Positions 35,020-45,042 of a stretch of 64,000 nucleotides of DNA are shown here, piece by piece; positions within the stretch are counted from its first letter, which is position 1; every line of letters starts with the position of its first letter. Source of the stretch: Salinimonas profundi (GTDB taxonomy: Bacteria > Pseudomonadota > Gammaproteobacteria > Enterobacterales > Alteromonadaceae); NCBI RefSeq assembly GCF_014750655.1, contig NZ_JABBXD010000006.1:62001-126000 (forward strand), given 5' to 3'. The translations under genes were made by a program, and so were the position numbers. The notes beneath the pieces were generated by a model that searched no databases, had not been told where the DNA came from, and saw only the letters and a program-made list of their open reading frames with translations.

Positions 35020-37740
35020 TTATTTACCTTTTTTCAGGTAGTCACGAATCACATAATGCAAAATACCGCCGTTCTCGAAGTAAGTAAATTCATTAGCAGT
35101 GTCGATACGCACATCAGCCATGAATTCAGTCGCTTCACCAGAGTCGCTCATCATTGTCACCTGAACCTCTTTGCTATCTCGGGATACTTCTGAGATTGAG
35201 AAGGTTTCATCACCGCGAATTCCGATGGAGCTGGCACTATCCCCTTCTTTAAACTGCAATGGCAGGATCCCCATACCAATCAGATTTGAACGGTGAATAC
35301 GTTCGTAGCTTTCGGCAATAACAGCTTTTACGCCCAGCAGAGCCGGTCCTTTGGCTGCCCAGTCACGACTGGAACCTGTACCATATTCCTTACCACCAAT
35401 AACAATCGCGGGAACGTTTTGCTCACGGTATTTCATTGCAGCGTCGAAAATAGACGTTTCTTCACCACTGGGATAATGGGTAGTTGCACTACCGGTTGTA
35501 CCTGGTGCCAGCTGGTTTTTCAGCCTGACATTGGCAAAGGTACCACGCATCATCACCTCGTGATTCCCCCGACGCGAACCATAAGAGTTAAAGTCTTTAG
35601 GCTCAACACCGTTTTCCTGCAGATACTTACCTGCCGGGCTGTCAGGCGCAATGGAACCGGCTGGTGAGATGTGGTCGGTGGTAATTGAATCACCGACCTT
35701 CACCAGACATCTGGCGTCACGAATAGCGCTGAGTGCCTCTGGTTCATGTCCCATTTTCTCAAAGAACGGAGGCTGCTTAATGTAGGTTGAATCTGGCCAG
35801 TCATATACAGAGGTGGACGAGACGTCCAGATTGTTCCAGATGTCATTGCCTTTAAATACATCTGCATACTTCTGCTTGAACAACTCACCAGAAACGAATT
35901 CTTTAACCATCGACTGGATTTCTTTGTTATCCGGCCAGATGTCTTTAAGATAAACAGGCTTACCGTCTTTACTTTTTCCAATCGGCTCTTTGGTAATATC
36001 AATTTTCATATTACCAGCCAATGCATACGCTACTACCAGCGGCGGAGATGCCAGGTAGTTAGCCGCGACATCCGGGTGGATACGGCCTTCAAAGTTACGG
36101 TTGCCTGATAGTACTGAGGTAACGGTCAGCTTCGCTTCACGTACCGCTTTGCCGATTTCTTCAGGCAACGGGCCTGAGTTACCAATACATGTAGTACAAC
36201 CATAACCCACAAGGTTAAAGCCCAGTTTTTTCAATGGCTCCATCAGACCGGCATCTTCCAGATACTGTGTCACTACCTGTGAACCAGGTGCCAGTGATGT
36301 TTTAACCCAGGGTTTGCTGACTAGGCCAAGCTCGACCGCTTTTTTAGCCACCAGACCGGCACCAATTAGCACCGACGGGTTCGAAGTATTGGTACAGCTG
36401 GTAATTGCAGCAATTACAATTGCGCCATCTTTCAAATTAAACTTGCTGCCCTTGAAGTCAACGTAAGAATCATGCTCTTCGTCAACCTCAGACATATCAC
36501 CGCCTTCGGATACGAACTTCGCATCTTCCTCATCAACCACTTCCACATCAATTTGCTGGTTATGCCATTCGGTGAAGGCTTTGGCAGCATTATCCAGCGG
36601 GATGCGATCCTGAGGACGCTTAGGTCCTGCCAGCGATGGCACAACTTCACTTAAATCCAGCTCTAGCGTCTCATGGTACTGCGCGTCCTTGGTGTGATCA
36701 TCGTGCCACAATGACGCGCTTTTCGCGTACTGCTCGACGAGTTCGATTTGCTGCTTATCACGGCCAGTCAGTTCCAGATATTCAAGTGCTACCTTATCAA
36801 TCGGGAAAATACCGCATGTTGCACCATACTCAGGAGCCATATTGGAGATAGTGGCGCGGTCTGCTGTAGTCAGATGCTTAAGGCCTGGTCCGAAAAACTC
36901 TACAAACTTACCAACCACACCGTGGTTACGCAGCTGCTCGGTAATGGTCAATACCATATCGGTCGCAGTCACGCCGGCAGGTAGCTCGCCTGTTAAGCGG
37001 AATCCTACTACCCGGGGCGCCAGCATAGTTACCGGCTGACCCAGCATCGCTGCCTCTGCCTCGATGCCGCCTACACCCCAGCCCAGAATACCCAGACCAT
37101 TGATCATGGTGGTGTGAGAGTCAGTGCCTACCAGGGTATCCGGATAGACCATCGTCTCACCATCCTGTTCTTTGGTAAACGCGCAGCGTGCCAGATACTC
37201 AAGGTTGACCTGATGCACAATACCGCGACCCGGCGGTACGACTTTAAAGTTATCAAAGGAGCTTTGACCCCACTTTAAGAACTGATAGCGCTCTTTGTTG
37301 CGCTCAATTTCTACATCGGTATTCTTCTCGTAGGAATCTTCTTCACCGAAATAATCCACCATGACCGAGTGGTCAATAACCAGCTCTACGGGATTTAACG
37401 GATTAATGGCCTGCGCATCGCCACCAAGCGTATTCACGGCATCACGCATGGCAGCCAAATCTACGATGGCCGGCACACCGGTGAAGTCCTGTAGAATGAC
37501 CCGGGCAGGCACAAATGAAATTTCGTGCTGACTCTCATCCTGGGTGTCCCACTTAGCGATTCTTTCGATATCCTCACTGTCAACAAAGTCTTCGCCCTCG
37601 TGGCGAATTAAGTTTTCCAGCAAAATTTTGATACAAAAAGGCAGGCGGGATAAATCATACTGCTCGCTGATTTTGTCAAAGCTAATCGACTTGTACGACT
37701 TATCGTTGACGTTAACCTGTGCAAATGATTGATATTTCAC
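35020..37740 (-). CDS. acnA: Aconitate hydratase A
   Basis: TCA-cycle [4Fe-4S] enzyme that interconverts citrate and isocitrate. The 906-aa protein is of the AcnA/IRP1 type, not AcnB. Cluster ligands are in [12 protein letters not shown] and [48 protein letters not shown] and the C-terminal swivel domain motif [16 protein letters not shown] are present. It has its own 225-bp upstream gap, which shows no strong regulatory motif. AcnA is often induced by stress and can bind RNA when the cluster is lost; this is not visible from sequence. Confidence 0.97.
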   Translation of the reverse strand: MKYQSFAQVNVNDKSYKSISFDKISEQYDLSRLPFCIKILLENLIRHEGEDFVDSEDIERIAKWDTQDESQHEISFVPARVILQDFTGVPAIVDLAAMRDAVNTLGGDAQAINPLNPVELVIDHSVMVDYFGEEDSYEKNTDVEIERNKERYQFLKWGQSSFDNFKVVPPGRGIVHQVNLEYLARCAFTKEQDGETMVYPDTLVGTDSHTTMINGLGILGWGVGGIEAEAAMLGQPVTMLAPRVVGFRLTGELPAGVTATDMVLTITEQLRNHGVVGKFVEFFGPGLKHLTTADRATISNMAPEYGATCGIFPIDKVALEYLELTGRDKQQIELVEQYAKSASLWHDDHTKDAQYHETLELDLSEVVPSLAGPKRPQDRIPLDNAAKAFTEWHNQQIDVEVVDEEDAKFVSEGGDMSEVDEEHDSYVDFKGSKFNLKDGAIVIAAITSCTNTSNPSVLIGAGLVAKKAVELGLVSKPWVKTSLAPGSQVVTQYLEDAGLMEPLKKLGFNLVGYGCTTCIGNSGPLPEEIGKAVREAKLTVTSVLSGNRNFEGRIHPDVAANYLASPPLVVAYALAGNMKIDITKEPIGKSKDGKPVYLKDIWPDNKEIQSMVKEFVSGELFKQKYADVFKGNDIWNNLDVSSTSVYDWPDSTYIKQPPFFEKMGHEPEALSAIRDARCLVKVGDSITTDHISPAGSIAPDSPAGKYLQENGVEPKDFNSYGSRRGNHEVMMRGTFANVRLKNQLAPGTTGSATTHYPSGEETSIFDAAMKYREQNVPAIVIGGKEYGTGSSRDWAAKGPALLGVKAVIAESYERIHRSNLIGMGILPLQFKEGDSASSIGIRGDETFSISEVSRDSKEVQVTMMSDSGEATEFMADVRIDTANEFTYFENGGILHYVIRDYLKKGK

Positions 37741-37965
37741 GCGTTCACCATCCTATAGTTGCTGTCCGTCATGCGGGGTGCGATATACCCGGAACAGACA
37801 ATTTGCGGTTGATTGTAGTGCCTTGATACGCGAAAAAGCCGACAAAAAGTTCATCACTCAAGAGAATCTTGAAGCAGAAAAAGGCAGGTAACGATGTGAA
37901 AGCGCAGAAAGACTCACCGCGGTATTAACGTGATGAGCCTGTCTCTTGGTATAAAGGTAACGTCT

Positions 37966-40380
37966 TTAGCGAAGCCACGCGTAGCTGAATTTCATAAATA
38001 CAGACCGCTCCTGTTCGCGTAAGGATGGAAGCTGGCCCTGCTCCACCGCACCGGAGGCGATTCCTACAAAGAACTTGGTCAGTGGATTGAGCTTATACGA
38101 ATACAATAATTGTCCGCTAAGACTGCGGCTTCGGCTATCCACATCAAATGTGTAATTACCCTGATTTCTATGTACATTTGAATAGGCCATTATGAGCCTG
38201 ACGTATTGTCGTGCATTGAACTGATAGGTCATCCGAACATCTGTCAGACGCGCAGTAAAAAGCGGCTCGCCCTCTACATCCAGATCACTATAGGTGTGAC
38301 GAAGTCGAACCTGCGTGTGACGACCAATATTCGTGTCCAGTTGCGACTCGGTATACACCTGCTCACCCAGACGATTGTTGGCAAAGTCGACCTGATCGCC
38401 TGCCCGGGCAAATGTACTGATAAACAAATACGGGCTCGGACGACTCTCGACATACATGCTGTACGACTTTTCGGCAAACATGTCAGTATTGCCTTCCACA
38501 TTCAAAACGGCAGGATCAAAACGAAGCCCGACCCGGTCACGTTGCAAGTGACCAATTTCAAAAAAGGACTGCATAGTGCCACGAATACTGGCGTAGACTT
38601 CAACTTCCCGCTCCAGCAATTCTCCTGCATCATTGTGCGTTATATCCCAGTCACCGTTGACGCGGATGCGGTTCCACCAGCCGGTATCGTTCCACCACAT
38701 GTAGCCACCGCCCAGCAGTGAGCGGTGAAAGTCGACTTTGGTTTCAAAACCCAGATCTGCGCGAAAATCGTCATCATTTGCATAATGGTCGGCTCGAAAA
38801 TACCAGTCTTCCTGCTCATGCAGATAATTAACGCGCCAGGATTGTCCGCCAAAGTTATCCGGATGCCGGGTACGCAGAACCGTTTCGTTGCTGTCTTCAC
38901 TGTTTATACACGCATTGCCGCAAAAGTCCTGATACAACGTAAACGGATACTGGGTATCGGAGTACACCCACTGCGCCTGTAAAGTGTCCTGACCGGTCAG
39001 CCGGTATTTCATATCCACGCCGCTGACATAGTTATGATAGTCGTCAGCATCCCGCAGCGTTGAGACAAAGCCGACTGAAAAATCCGGACTGTAATCATAG
39101 CGATAACGTAGCGCCGCATTGATCGAGTCGCTATCCAGAGTCGCCACGCTGGAGCTTAAATTCCCCGGCACAATAAAACGGGTAGAGGTATCATCAGCCA
39201 GAAACAGCCCGAAGGTATGAGCATCCACCTGCCCGGTGACTTTTGCGCCATAATCCGGCGCATTGATATTGCGGGTGTAGACCAGCGTCTGGTTGGTAGA
39301 AAAGTAGCCGGCGTTTTCTACAAAGAAAGGTCGCCGCTCATCGTAATACAAAGAAAATGTATTGTTGATGCTGACCTGTGCCACATCCGATTCAACCTGG
39401 GAAAAGTCCGGATTCAGCGTCGCCTGCAATGATACCTGCGGGGTAATCCCCCACTTTACATCCAGTCCGGCTTCGGTGGTGGTGTCATCCTGCCAGGGCG
39501 TATTCGCATTCACATCCCGCTGTTCGCTTTGGCCCAGTACCAGAGTAGGTACCAACGCCAGATTATTGCCCTGTGAAGCCTTATCAAATCCTGCTACATC
39601 GCCCATCTGGCAAAGCGTACAAGCGTTGTCACGATCAAAGGGTAAGTTAGACAGACGCAGGCGGTCTTCGCGCGGATAAAATCGCACAAACTCAGCGCCC
39701 CAGACCTTCTTGTCTTTCGCTTCATTAAAGTTCATCACCCGCAGAGGAATAGCGACTTCAACCACATAGCCTGACTCGGTAATCCGACCGGAGGACTGCC
39801 AGATTGCATTCCAGCTGTCAGTTTCAGAGCCGGTCATCTCGTTTTCGATGGCATCGGCCTGCACACCAAAAGGATTGATGAAAAACTGATAGGCCAGACG
39901 CTCATTGTTAAAGGTGTCGAGCTTGATACCCACCAGGTCGTTGCTCCAGATCTGGTCGCGGTCGCGATAAAACGCGCTGATTGCCGAAGGGTCAGGGTCC
40001 TCAGCAATGAAAGCGGCATATAAGGTTTCGCCGTCCTCAAAGATATACACGGTGGTTTTAACCGGTGAAGCGGTGTTATTAAACGGCTGGGTAACAAAAT
40101 CTAATGTCACTTTGGTGGCATCTTGCCATTGCGGCTCGTCCAGCGTCGCATCAACATTTACAGACCCTGTTAAATTGGGGATAAACAGCTCGCTGTCAGT
40201 GGAAGTAGCAAAAGGCACAGTTTGTGGCTTTTGCGGCTGGTCGGTATTCATATTGTCCTGCGCGGCCTGAGTATCAGGCTCTGCATCGTCGGCAGGTGTG
40301 GTCGAGGCACTTACCCAAAACGACCAGGAAAGCAGCAACGTAAAAAGCCCGGACCGGGCTGTATTAGCAAAAGTGTGCAT
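37966..40380 (-). CDS. DUF5916 protein: CBM9-like domain plus predicted outer-membrane barrel
   Basis: 804-aa exported protein (signal peptide about 1-25, ending WVSAS). After a low-complexity Asp/Gln linker comes a carbohydrate-binding family 9-like beta-sandwich (about 70-220: SVNVDATLDEPQWQDATKV, LYAAFIAEDPDPS, WNAIWQSSGRI). The remaining 550 residues are rich in alternating beta strands with many YxF and WxY pairs, consistent with a barrel (DUF5916). The function is unknown; such proteins are often found near peptidases or sugar enzymes. Single gene, upstream of acnA on the same strand. Confidence 0.8.
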   Translation of the reverse strand: MHTFANTARSGLFTLLLSWSFWVSASTTPADDAEPDTQAAQDNMNTDQPQKPQTVPFATSTDSELFIPNLTGSVNVDATLDEPQWQDATKVTLDFVTQPFNNTASPVKTTVYIFEDGETLYAAFIAEDPDPSAISAFYRDRDQIWSNDLVGIKLDTFNNERLAYQFFINPFGVQADAIENEMTGSETDSWNAIWQSSGRITESGYVVEVAIPLRVMNFNEAKDKKVWGAEFVRFYPREDRLRLSNLPFDRDNACTLCQMGDVAGFDKASQGNNLALVPTLVLGQSEQRDVNANTPWQDDTTTEAGLDVKWGITPQVSLQATLNPDFSQVESDVAQVSINNTFSLYYDERRPFFVENAGYFSTNQTLVYTRNINAPDYGAKVTGQVDAHTFGLFLADDTSTRFIVPGNLSSSVATLDSDSINAALRYRYDYSPDFSVGFVSTLRDADDYHNYVSGVDMKYRLTGQDTLQAQWVYSDTQYPFTLYQDFCGNACINSEDSNETVLRTRHPDNFGGQSWRVNYLHEQEDWYFRADHYANDDDFRADLGFETKVDFHRSLLGGGYMWWNDTGWWNRIRVNGDWDITHNDAGELLEREVEVYASIRGTMQSFFEIGHLQRDRVGLRFDPAVLNVEGNTDMFAEKSYSMYVESRPSPYLFISTFARAGDQVDFANNRLGEQVYTESQLDTNIGRHTQVRLRHTYSDLDVEGEPLFTARLTDVRMTYQFNARQYVRLIMAYSNVHRNQGNYTFDVDSRSRSLSGQLLYSYKLNPLTKFFVGIASGAVEQGQLPSLREQERSVFMKFSYAWLR

Positions 40381-40497
40381 CGTTATTTTCTTGTTATTTT
40401 TTTATTAATTATGCCAGAAACTGCGGTTAACTCTGAGTCTACACGATGAGTGCCCCTGATAGTGCGATAAGGCCTGTTTTGCGCCATTTGACAGCAC

Positions 40498-40527
40498 AAA
40501 AAAAGGGAGCCATTGCTCCCTTTTTTT
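40498..40527. terminator. Terminator after the TonB receptor gene
   Basis: Stem AAAGGGAGC / GCTCCCTTT with a CATT loop and flanking A and T runs, just after the receptor stop codon on the minus strand. It is nearly symmetrical. Confidence 0.85.
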
Positions 40528-40542
40528 ATCAGCCAGCTTTAC

Positions 40543-42816
40543 TTAGTAAAGGTCAAAGCTTTTGGTGTAACGAAGGCCAAACTCACTGCGATCGTTACTT
40601 CTGACGATACCCACATAACCATTTTGTGCCAGACGGCCCTGGTCATACACTTCGTTGAAGACGTTTTTGCCGTACAGGCTCAGTGACCAGTCACCGGCAG
40701 CAGGCTCGTAGCTTACGTTGAAGCCAACCAGTTCGCGTGCATCGATGGTTTCATACGGGTTATAAACCGATTGTCCCTGCATTTCATCACGGAACGAGAA
40801 GTCAACGCTGGCGGTAACCAAAGCACCATCGTTCATCTCGTGATAGTAGGTCGGTGCAATCATTACTGTCCACTTTGGAGACAGAGCCGGTGCATCGCCT
40901 TCACCAATACCAATAACGCCTTCATCAAGGCTGGTAATTTCGGCATCCAGGAAGCCCACGGTAGAGCGGACAACGAAATTGTCTGTAACATCAGCCGTTA
41001 GTTCAAGCTCGACACCCTTAGAACGAGACTCACCCGCATTCTCTACGATAGTTACAAAACCACCACCCGCCTGAGGGTCAGAGAATGGCAGAGCCAGATC
41101 CGTATAATCGGTCAGGAAGAACGCTGACATAAAGGTGACACGGTCACCGATTGCACCTTTAAAACCGACTTCATAGTTAATGGCCGTGGTTTCGTCAAAC
41201 GATACGAATTGCGCTGCACCACCGAATGGCCGGGGCGGGAAGCCACCAGTTTGATAGCCTTTTTGTACAGCAAGATACATGTTCAGGTCATCAGTTAGTG
41301 TGTAGCCAGCGTTAAGATCCCAGGTCACTTCACTAAAATCCGCTTCACGATAGGCACGCTCTCCAAAAGACGGGAACAGTGCATCGGCTTCTTTTTCATC
41401 GCTGGAGTAGCGCAGACCACCACCAACATTGAGCTTATCCGTCAGGCTGTAAGACACGTTGGTATAAGCAGCATATGCGGTAGTTTTCTGGTTAATATCG
41501 AAGTAACCGTATCCACCACAAAAGCCACACACCTCAGTCACCGGTGTACCGTCGTTCAGACGACCGTTAGGCACGTTAAACGGGCTGAATGTCCACGGAC
41601 CTGACGCAGTGGTGCCTTCTTCAGTGAAGTAATACAGGCCAGATACAAAATCGAATTGCTCAAACGCACCGTTAAGCTGCAGTTCCAGTGAGGTCTGGTC
41701 AGCATCACCCGTCTCAGGGAACTCAGAAAGATTCAGCGGTGATGCGTCATCATCCAGACCACCTTCATAATCTGAAGCGCGCTTACTGGCGATAAATTTC
41801 ACATCCAGGTTATCCGTTGCACGCCATTCTGCAGTCAGTGCTGCGCCCCAACCTGAGTACGCTGTAGACTCAATACCGGCAACCGTTGTGCCTAAATCAT
41901 CAGGGTCATTAGGGATGAGCGACGGGTCAAGCAGATAGAACTCGCCATCATCGATAGAAAATTCAGTTGGGCCGCCAGGAATGAATTCGATGGTATACGG
42001 TGACTGGCCCGCTTCGTTTTCAACAAAGTCGGCAGAGACTGTCACGGAAAAATCGTTGCTGAAAATATACTTTGCTGCCAGACGACCGCTGTATTCGTTC
42101 TCTTCACCAATTTCACGCTCTGGATCTTCCAGGTTTACTGCTGTACCTACACCGTCACGTTGTTTGAAAGACGCAGTGCCAGACATGCTGAACGCATCAG
42201 TGATATCTTTGTTTACATACAGGTCGGTAGCCAGACGTCCACGCGTCCCCACTTTCGCAGCAACCGTAGCAAGATCCTGAGAACCAGGCGCTTTGGTGAT
42301 GATATTTACCGCACCACCCAGCGTGTTACGGCCATACAGTGTGCCCTGAGGCCCACGCAACACTTCAACACGCTGAATGTTAGGCAGCGACATGTTGGCT
42401 CCCATCTGACGGCCAAGATATACGCCGTCCAGATAAACGCCAACGCCCGGATCAGTGGTGATAATGTGATCCTGCAGTCCGATACCGCGAATAAATACCG
42501 CAGCATGACCGCTGTTACCTGCGCCGTAACGGCTGATATTCAGGTTAGGAACGTATTTACCAACATCATCCAGATTAGTGACATTGGTATCGTCAATTAA
42601 TCCTTCGCCAATAGATGATACGGCTGTAGGCGTTTCATAAATGCTTTCAGTACGCTTACGCGCAGTGACCATGATTTTCTCAACGTCATCATCGTTGGCC
42701 TGCTCGGCATCCTGAGCATAAGAGACAGAAGGTATCATGGCAGCCGTGACAGCAAGGGTCACAGCAGATAAACGCGCAGGGTGAAAAGTTCGCATCATAA
42801 GCGAATAAATTGACAT
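40543..42816 (-). CDS. TonB-dependent outer membrane receptor
   Basis: 757-aa outer-membrane active transporter. A signal peptide ends near VSYAQDA. A TonB-box-like EKIMVTARKR follows, then the plug domain (about 55-165) with VFIRGIGLQDHIITTDPGVG, VEVLRGPQGTLYGRNTLGGA and VNIITKAPG. The rest is a 22-strand barrel ending LRYTKSFDLY, with a terminal Tyr where Phe is usual. CGFCGGYG occurs in an extracellular loop (about 430). The substrate is unknown. The gene is solitary; a HAD hydrolase is divergent upstream. Confidence 0.93.
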   Translation of the reverse strand: MSIYSLMMRTFHPARLSAVTLAVTAAMIPSVSYAQDAEQANDDDVEKIMVTARKRTESIYETPTAVSSIGEGLIDDTNVTNLDDVGKYVPNLNISRYGAGNSGHAAVFIRGIGLQDHIITTDPGVGVYLDGVYLGRQMGANMSLPNIQRVEVLRGPQGTLYGRNTLGGAVNIITKAPGSQDLATVAAKVGTRGRLATDLYVNKDITDAFSMSGTASFKQRDGVGTAVNLEDPEREIGEENEYSGRLAAKYIFSNDFSVTVSADFVENEAGQSPYTIEFIPGGPTEFSIDDGEFYLLDPSLIPNDPDDLGTTVAGIESTAYSGWGAALTAEWRATDNLDVKFIASKRASDYEGGLDDDASPLNLSEFPETGDADQTSLELQLNGAFEQFDFVSGLYYFTEEGTTASGPWTFSPFNVPNGRLNDGTPVTEVCGFCGGYGYFDINQKTTAYAAYTNVSYSLTDKLNVGGGLRYSSDEKEADALFPSFGERAYREADFSEVTWDLNAGYTLTDDLNMYLAVQKGYQTGGFPPRPFGGAAQFVSFDETTAINYEVGFKGAIGDRVTFMSAFFLTDYTDLALPFSDPQAGGGFVTIVENAGESRSKGVELELTADVTDNFVVRSTVGFLDAEITSLDEGVIGIGEGDAPALSPKWTVMIAPTYYHEMNDGALVTASVDFSFRDEMQGQSVYNPYETIDARELVGFNVSYEPAAGDWSLSLYGKNVFNEVYDQGRLAQNGYVGIVRSNDRSEFGLRYTKSFDLY

Positions 42817-43007
42817 GCTATTCTCCGTCTGGGTGAGTGCTTTTTATTTACTTTGTATAGGGCATATACAGATGTGCGCTCGGCACGCAGATCGGGCGGC
42901 GAGTATACATGAATATTTATATTTATGAAGAATTATTGGCAGCTTTATGAAATTTATCTTATTAATCGGCCAGCTCGTCGTTCTACTATCAATAAACAGG
43001 AGTACGT

Positions 43008-43691
43008 ATGGCATCGCTTTCACACCGCCCCACCACATTATTTTTTGATGTAAATGAAACGCTTCTGGACCTGGAGCCACTGAAATCCGCTATCGCTGAC
43101 GCACTGGATGGGAACCGCGATCTTGTACCGGTATGGTTTTCACAACTCCTGCATCATTCTCTGGTAGACAGCGCCACCGGGCAATACCACGACTTTGGCG
43201 AGATTGGCGCTGCGGCACTGGTGATGGTCGCGCATAGTAACGGAAAAACACTGACCATGGCGCAGGCGCGCGATGTGCTCAGCGGGCCCATGTCCCGGAT
43301 GCCCGCCCATGATGATGTCACAGAGGGGCTTGAACGATTAAAAAAGGCGGGATACACATTGGTCGCATTTTCCAACTCAGCCGAAGCCGGGCTACACAAG
43401 CAATTACGTCAGGCTGGGATAATCAGTCTGTTCGACACCGTGTTAAGTGTCTCTACCCTCAAGCGGTACAAGCCTCATCCTGAAATCTATCAATGGGCTG
43501 TAGAGACCATGGGCACAGATACGCATGTAAGTATGATGGTGGCTGCCCATGGCTGGGATGTCAGTGGTGCCAAGGCGGCCGGCATGCAAACCGCCTTTAT
43601 CGACAGACCGGGCAAGATGCCCTATCCGTTAGGCCTGCCCCACGATTTACAGGTGGCCGACATAAACGCTCTTGCCGATGTGCTGGAATAA
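43008..43691 (+). CDS. HAD-superfamily hydrolase, haloacid dehalogenase type II-like
   Basis: 227-aa HAD protein. Motif I FFDVNETLLDLEPL carries the nucleophile Asp. Motif II is VAFSNSAEAGL, motif III KRYKPHPEIY, and motif IV VAAHGWDVSGAKAAGMQTAF. The DVNETL variant and KPHPEIY are those of L-2-haloacid dehalogenases, but many relatives act on phosphates. AGGAG precedes the ATG. Monocistronic. Confidence 0.87.
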   Translation: MASLSHRPTTLFFDVNETLLDLEPLKSAIADALDGNRDLVPVWFSQLLHHSLVDSATGQYHDFGEIGAAALVMVAHSNGKTLTMAQARDVLSGPMSRMPAHDDVTEGLERLKKAGYTLVAFSNSAEAGLHKQLRQAGIISLFDTVLSVSTLKRYKPHPEIYQWAVETMGTDTHVSMMVAAHGWDVSGAKAAGMQTAFIDRPGKMPYPLGLPHDLQVADINALADVLE

Positions 43692-43711
43692 ACCGGTTAT
43701 TGCAGGTCAAG

Positions 43712-44800
43712 TTAGCCAATACTGACTGACTTGCCTGTATCTGCCGCTTTAAAAATAGCGTTAACCACTTTAATGTCGGCTAAACCTTCTGCTCCTGTGA
43801 CCAGCGCAGGCCCGGTACCTAAAATTGCCTGTGCGTCGTTATCCATCTGCAGCGTTTGCTGCATTTTGTCGATTGAAGCCAAACGCTTGCCATCGCTGGT
43901 TTTACCGGTTACCCCGGAATAGCGCTGCATAGGCTTAAGCTCATACCAGCCGTTCTCACACTGGGTTTTAAGATGATTGAATCCTTTCACCACACTGGTG
44001 CCGCAGTCTGCGGTGACACCCTCACCAAAGTCCATGGTGAAAAAGGTGGTTTCATCCACTTCCTTAAAGATATCGGGATGTGACTTTTCATGCCGACCGG
44101 TCACTGACAGCGGCTCTTTGCCCGTCATGTAGCGCGCACCATTTATGGCATACACACCCATATCATAAAGCGCGCCGCCGCCCATCTCTTTTTGCATGCG
44201 CCAGTCATCGGCTGGTCGTCCATTGCCTGCATAACCGGCAAAGCTGCTCAATCCGGTGATAGCACCATACGGTCGGCTATCGCGATAATCACCAAATGTA
44301 CGTGTGTTCGGTTCATGCTGCATCCGGTAACCAATAGCCAGCTTAACGCCGTTTTTATTACAGGCATCGATGATTTCCTGACATTCTTTTTCATCCATGG
44401 CCATAGGTTTTTCACACCAGACATGTTTGCCGGTGTTAGCCGCCTGCACGGAAAAGCGCTTGTGAGTACCGGTGGGCGTTACGACGTAAATGATATCAAT
44501 GTCATCGTTATCGGCAATCTTATCCATTGAGTCATAGGAATAAATATTCGCGTCTTTGATGCCATATTTTTTCTGCCAGCGAGGAATTTTCTGCGGACTG
44601 CCCGTGATTATCCCGCGCAACTCACAGTATCGGGTATCCTGAAGAGCGGGCGCTAACAAGTTAGTGCTGTAATTACCAAGTCCAAGCAGCGCCACCCCCA
44701 GCTTTTTTTTCGGGGCAGGCAGTGACCAGGCCGGGGCGGCGGCGACAAGAAGACCGCTGGCGGTTAGCTTAATAAACTGACGTCGATCAAGTGTAGTCAT
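43712..44800 (-). CDS. Tat-exported Gfo/Idh/MocA oxidoreductase (glucose-fructose oxidoreductase-like)
   Basis: 362 aa from the ATG at 44800, which has GAAGAG 6 bp upstream; ATGs at 44806 and 44893 are possible. The N-terminus TLDRRQFIKLTASGLLVAAA is a twin-arginine leader. The mature protein has KLGVALLGLGNYSTNLLAPA (NADP Rossmann fold), HVWCEKPMAMDEKEC with the catalytic Lys, and GGGALYDMGVYAINGARYM. It resembles periplasmic glucose-fructose oxidoreductase and related keto-sugar enzymes that keep tightly bound cofactor. Its gene is isolated, about 11 kb from the main sugar operon. Confidence 0.88.
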   Translation of the reverse strand: MTTLDRRQFIKLTASGLLVAAAPAWSLPAPKKKLGVALLGLGNYSTNLLAPALQDTRYCELRGIITGSPQKIPRWQKKYGIKDANIYSYDSMDKIADNDDIDIIYVVTPTGTHKRFSVQAANTGKHVWCEKPMAMDEKECQEIIDACNKNGVKLAIGYRMQHEPNTRTFGDYRDSRPYGAITGLSSFAGYAGNGRPADDWRMQKEMGGGALYDMGVYAINGARYMTGKEPLSVTGRHEKSHPDIFKEVDETTFFTMDFGEGVTADCGTSVVKGFNHLKTQCENGWYELKPMQRYSGVTGKTSDGKRLASIDKMQQTLQMDNDAQAILGTGPALVTGAEGLADIKVVNAIFKAADTGKSVSIG

Positions 44801-44900
44801 GGGCATCTCTTCGTTTTTCAAACGCGCAGATCGTTGTTTACGCCTACTGTTGTTTGATTGATCATGCCTCTGATCACAAACATTTATTATCAAATTAACC

Positions 44901-44928
44901 TAAAGTTCCATTCCGTTTCATACGATAA
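44901..44928 (+). promoter_or_regulatory. Candidate sigma-28 (FliA) promoter of the chemoreceptor gene
   Basis: TAAAGTTC (44901-44908), 12-bp spacer, TACGATAA (44921-44928), upstream of the chemoreceptor at 45043. This is close to the flagellar consensus TAAAGTTT-N11-GCCGATAA, with 7 of 8 and 6 of 8 matches and a spacer longer by one. Confidence 0.5.
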
Positions 44929-45042
44929 AGTGAATAAGATAATAAAAAGCAGTTTCGCTTTGCACTTTGCTCATGCCTTGACTAAGACTATTAGTCCCTA
45001 TGTACGCAGGTTTGCAGTATCCCGGATGTAAAGGATGTAAGA

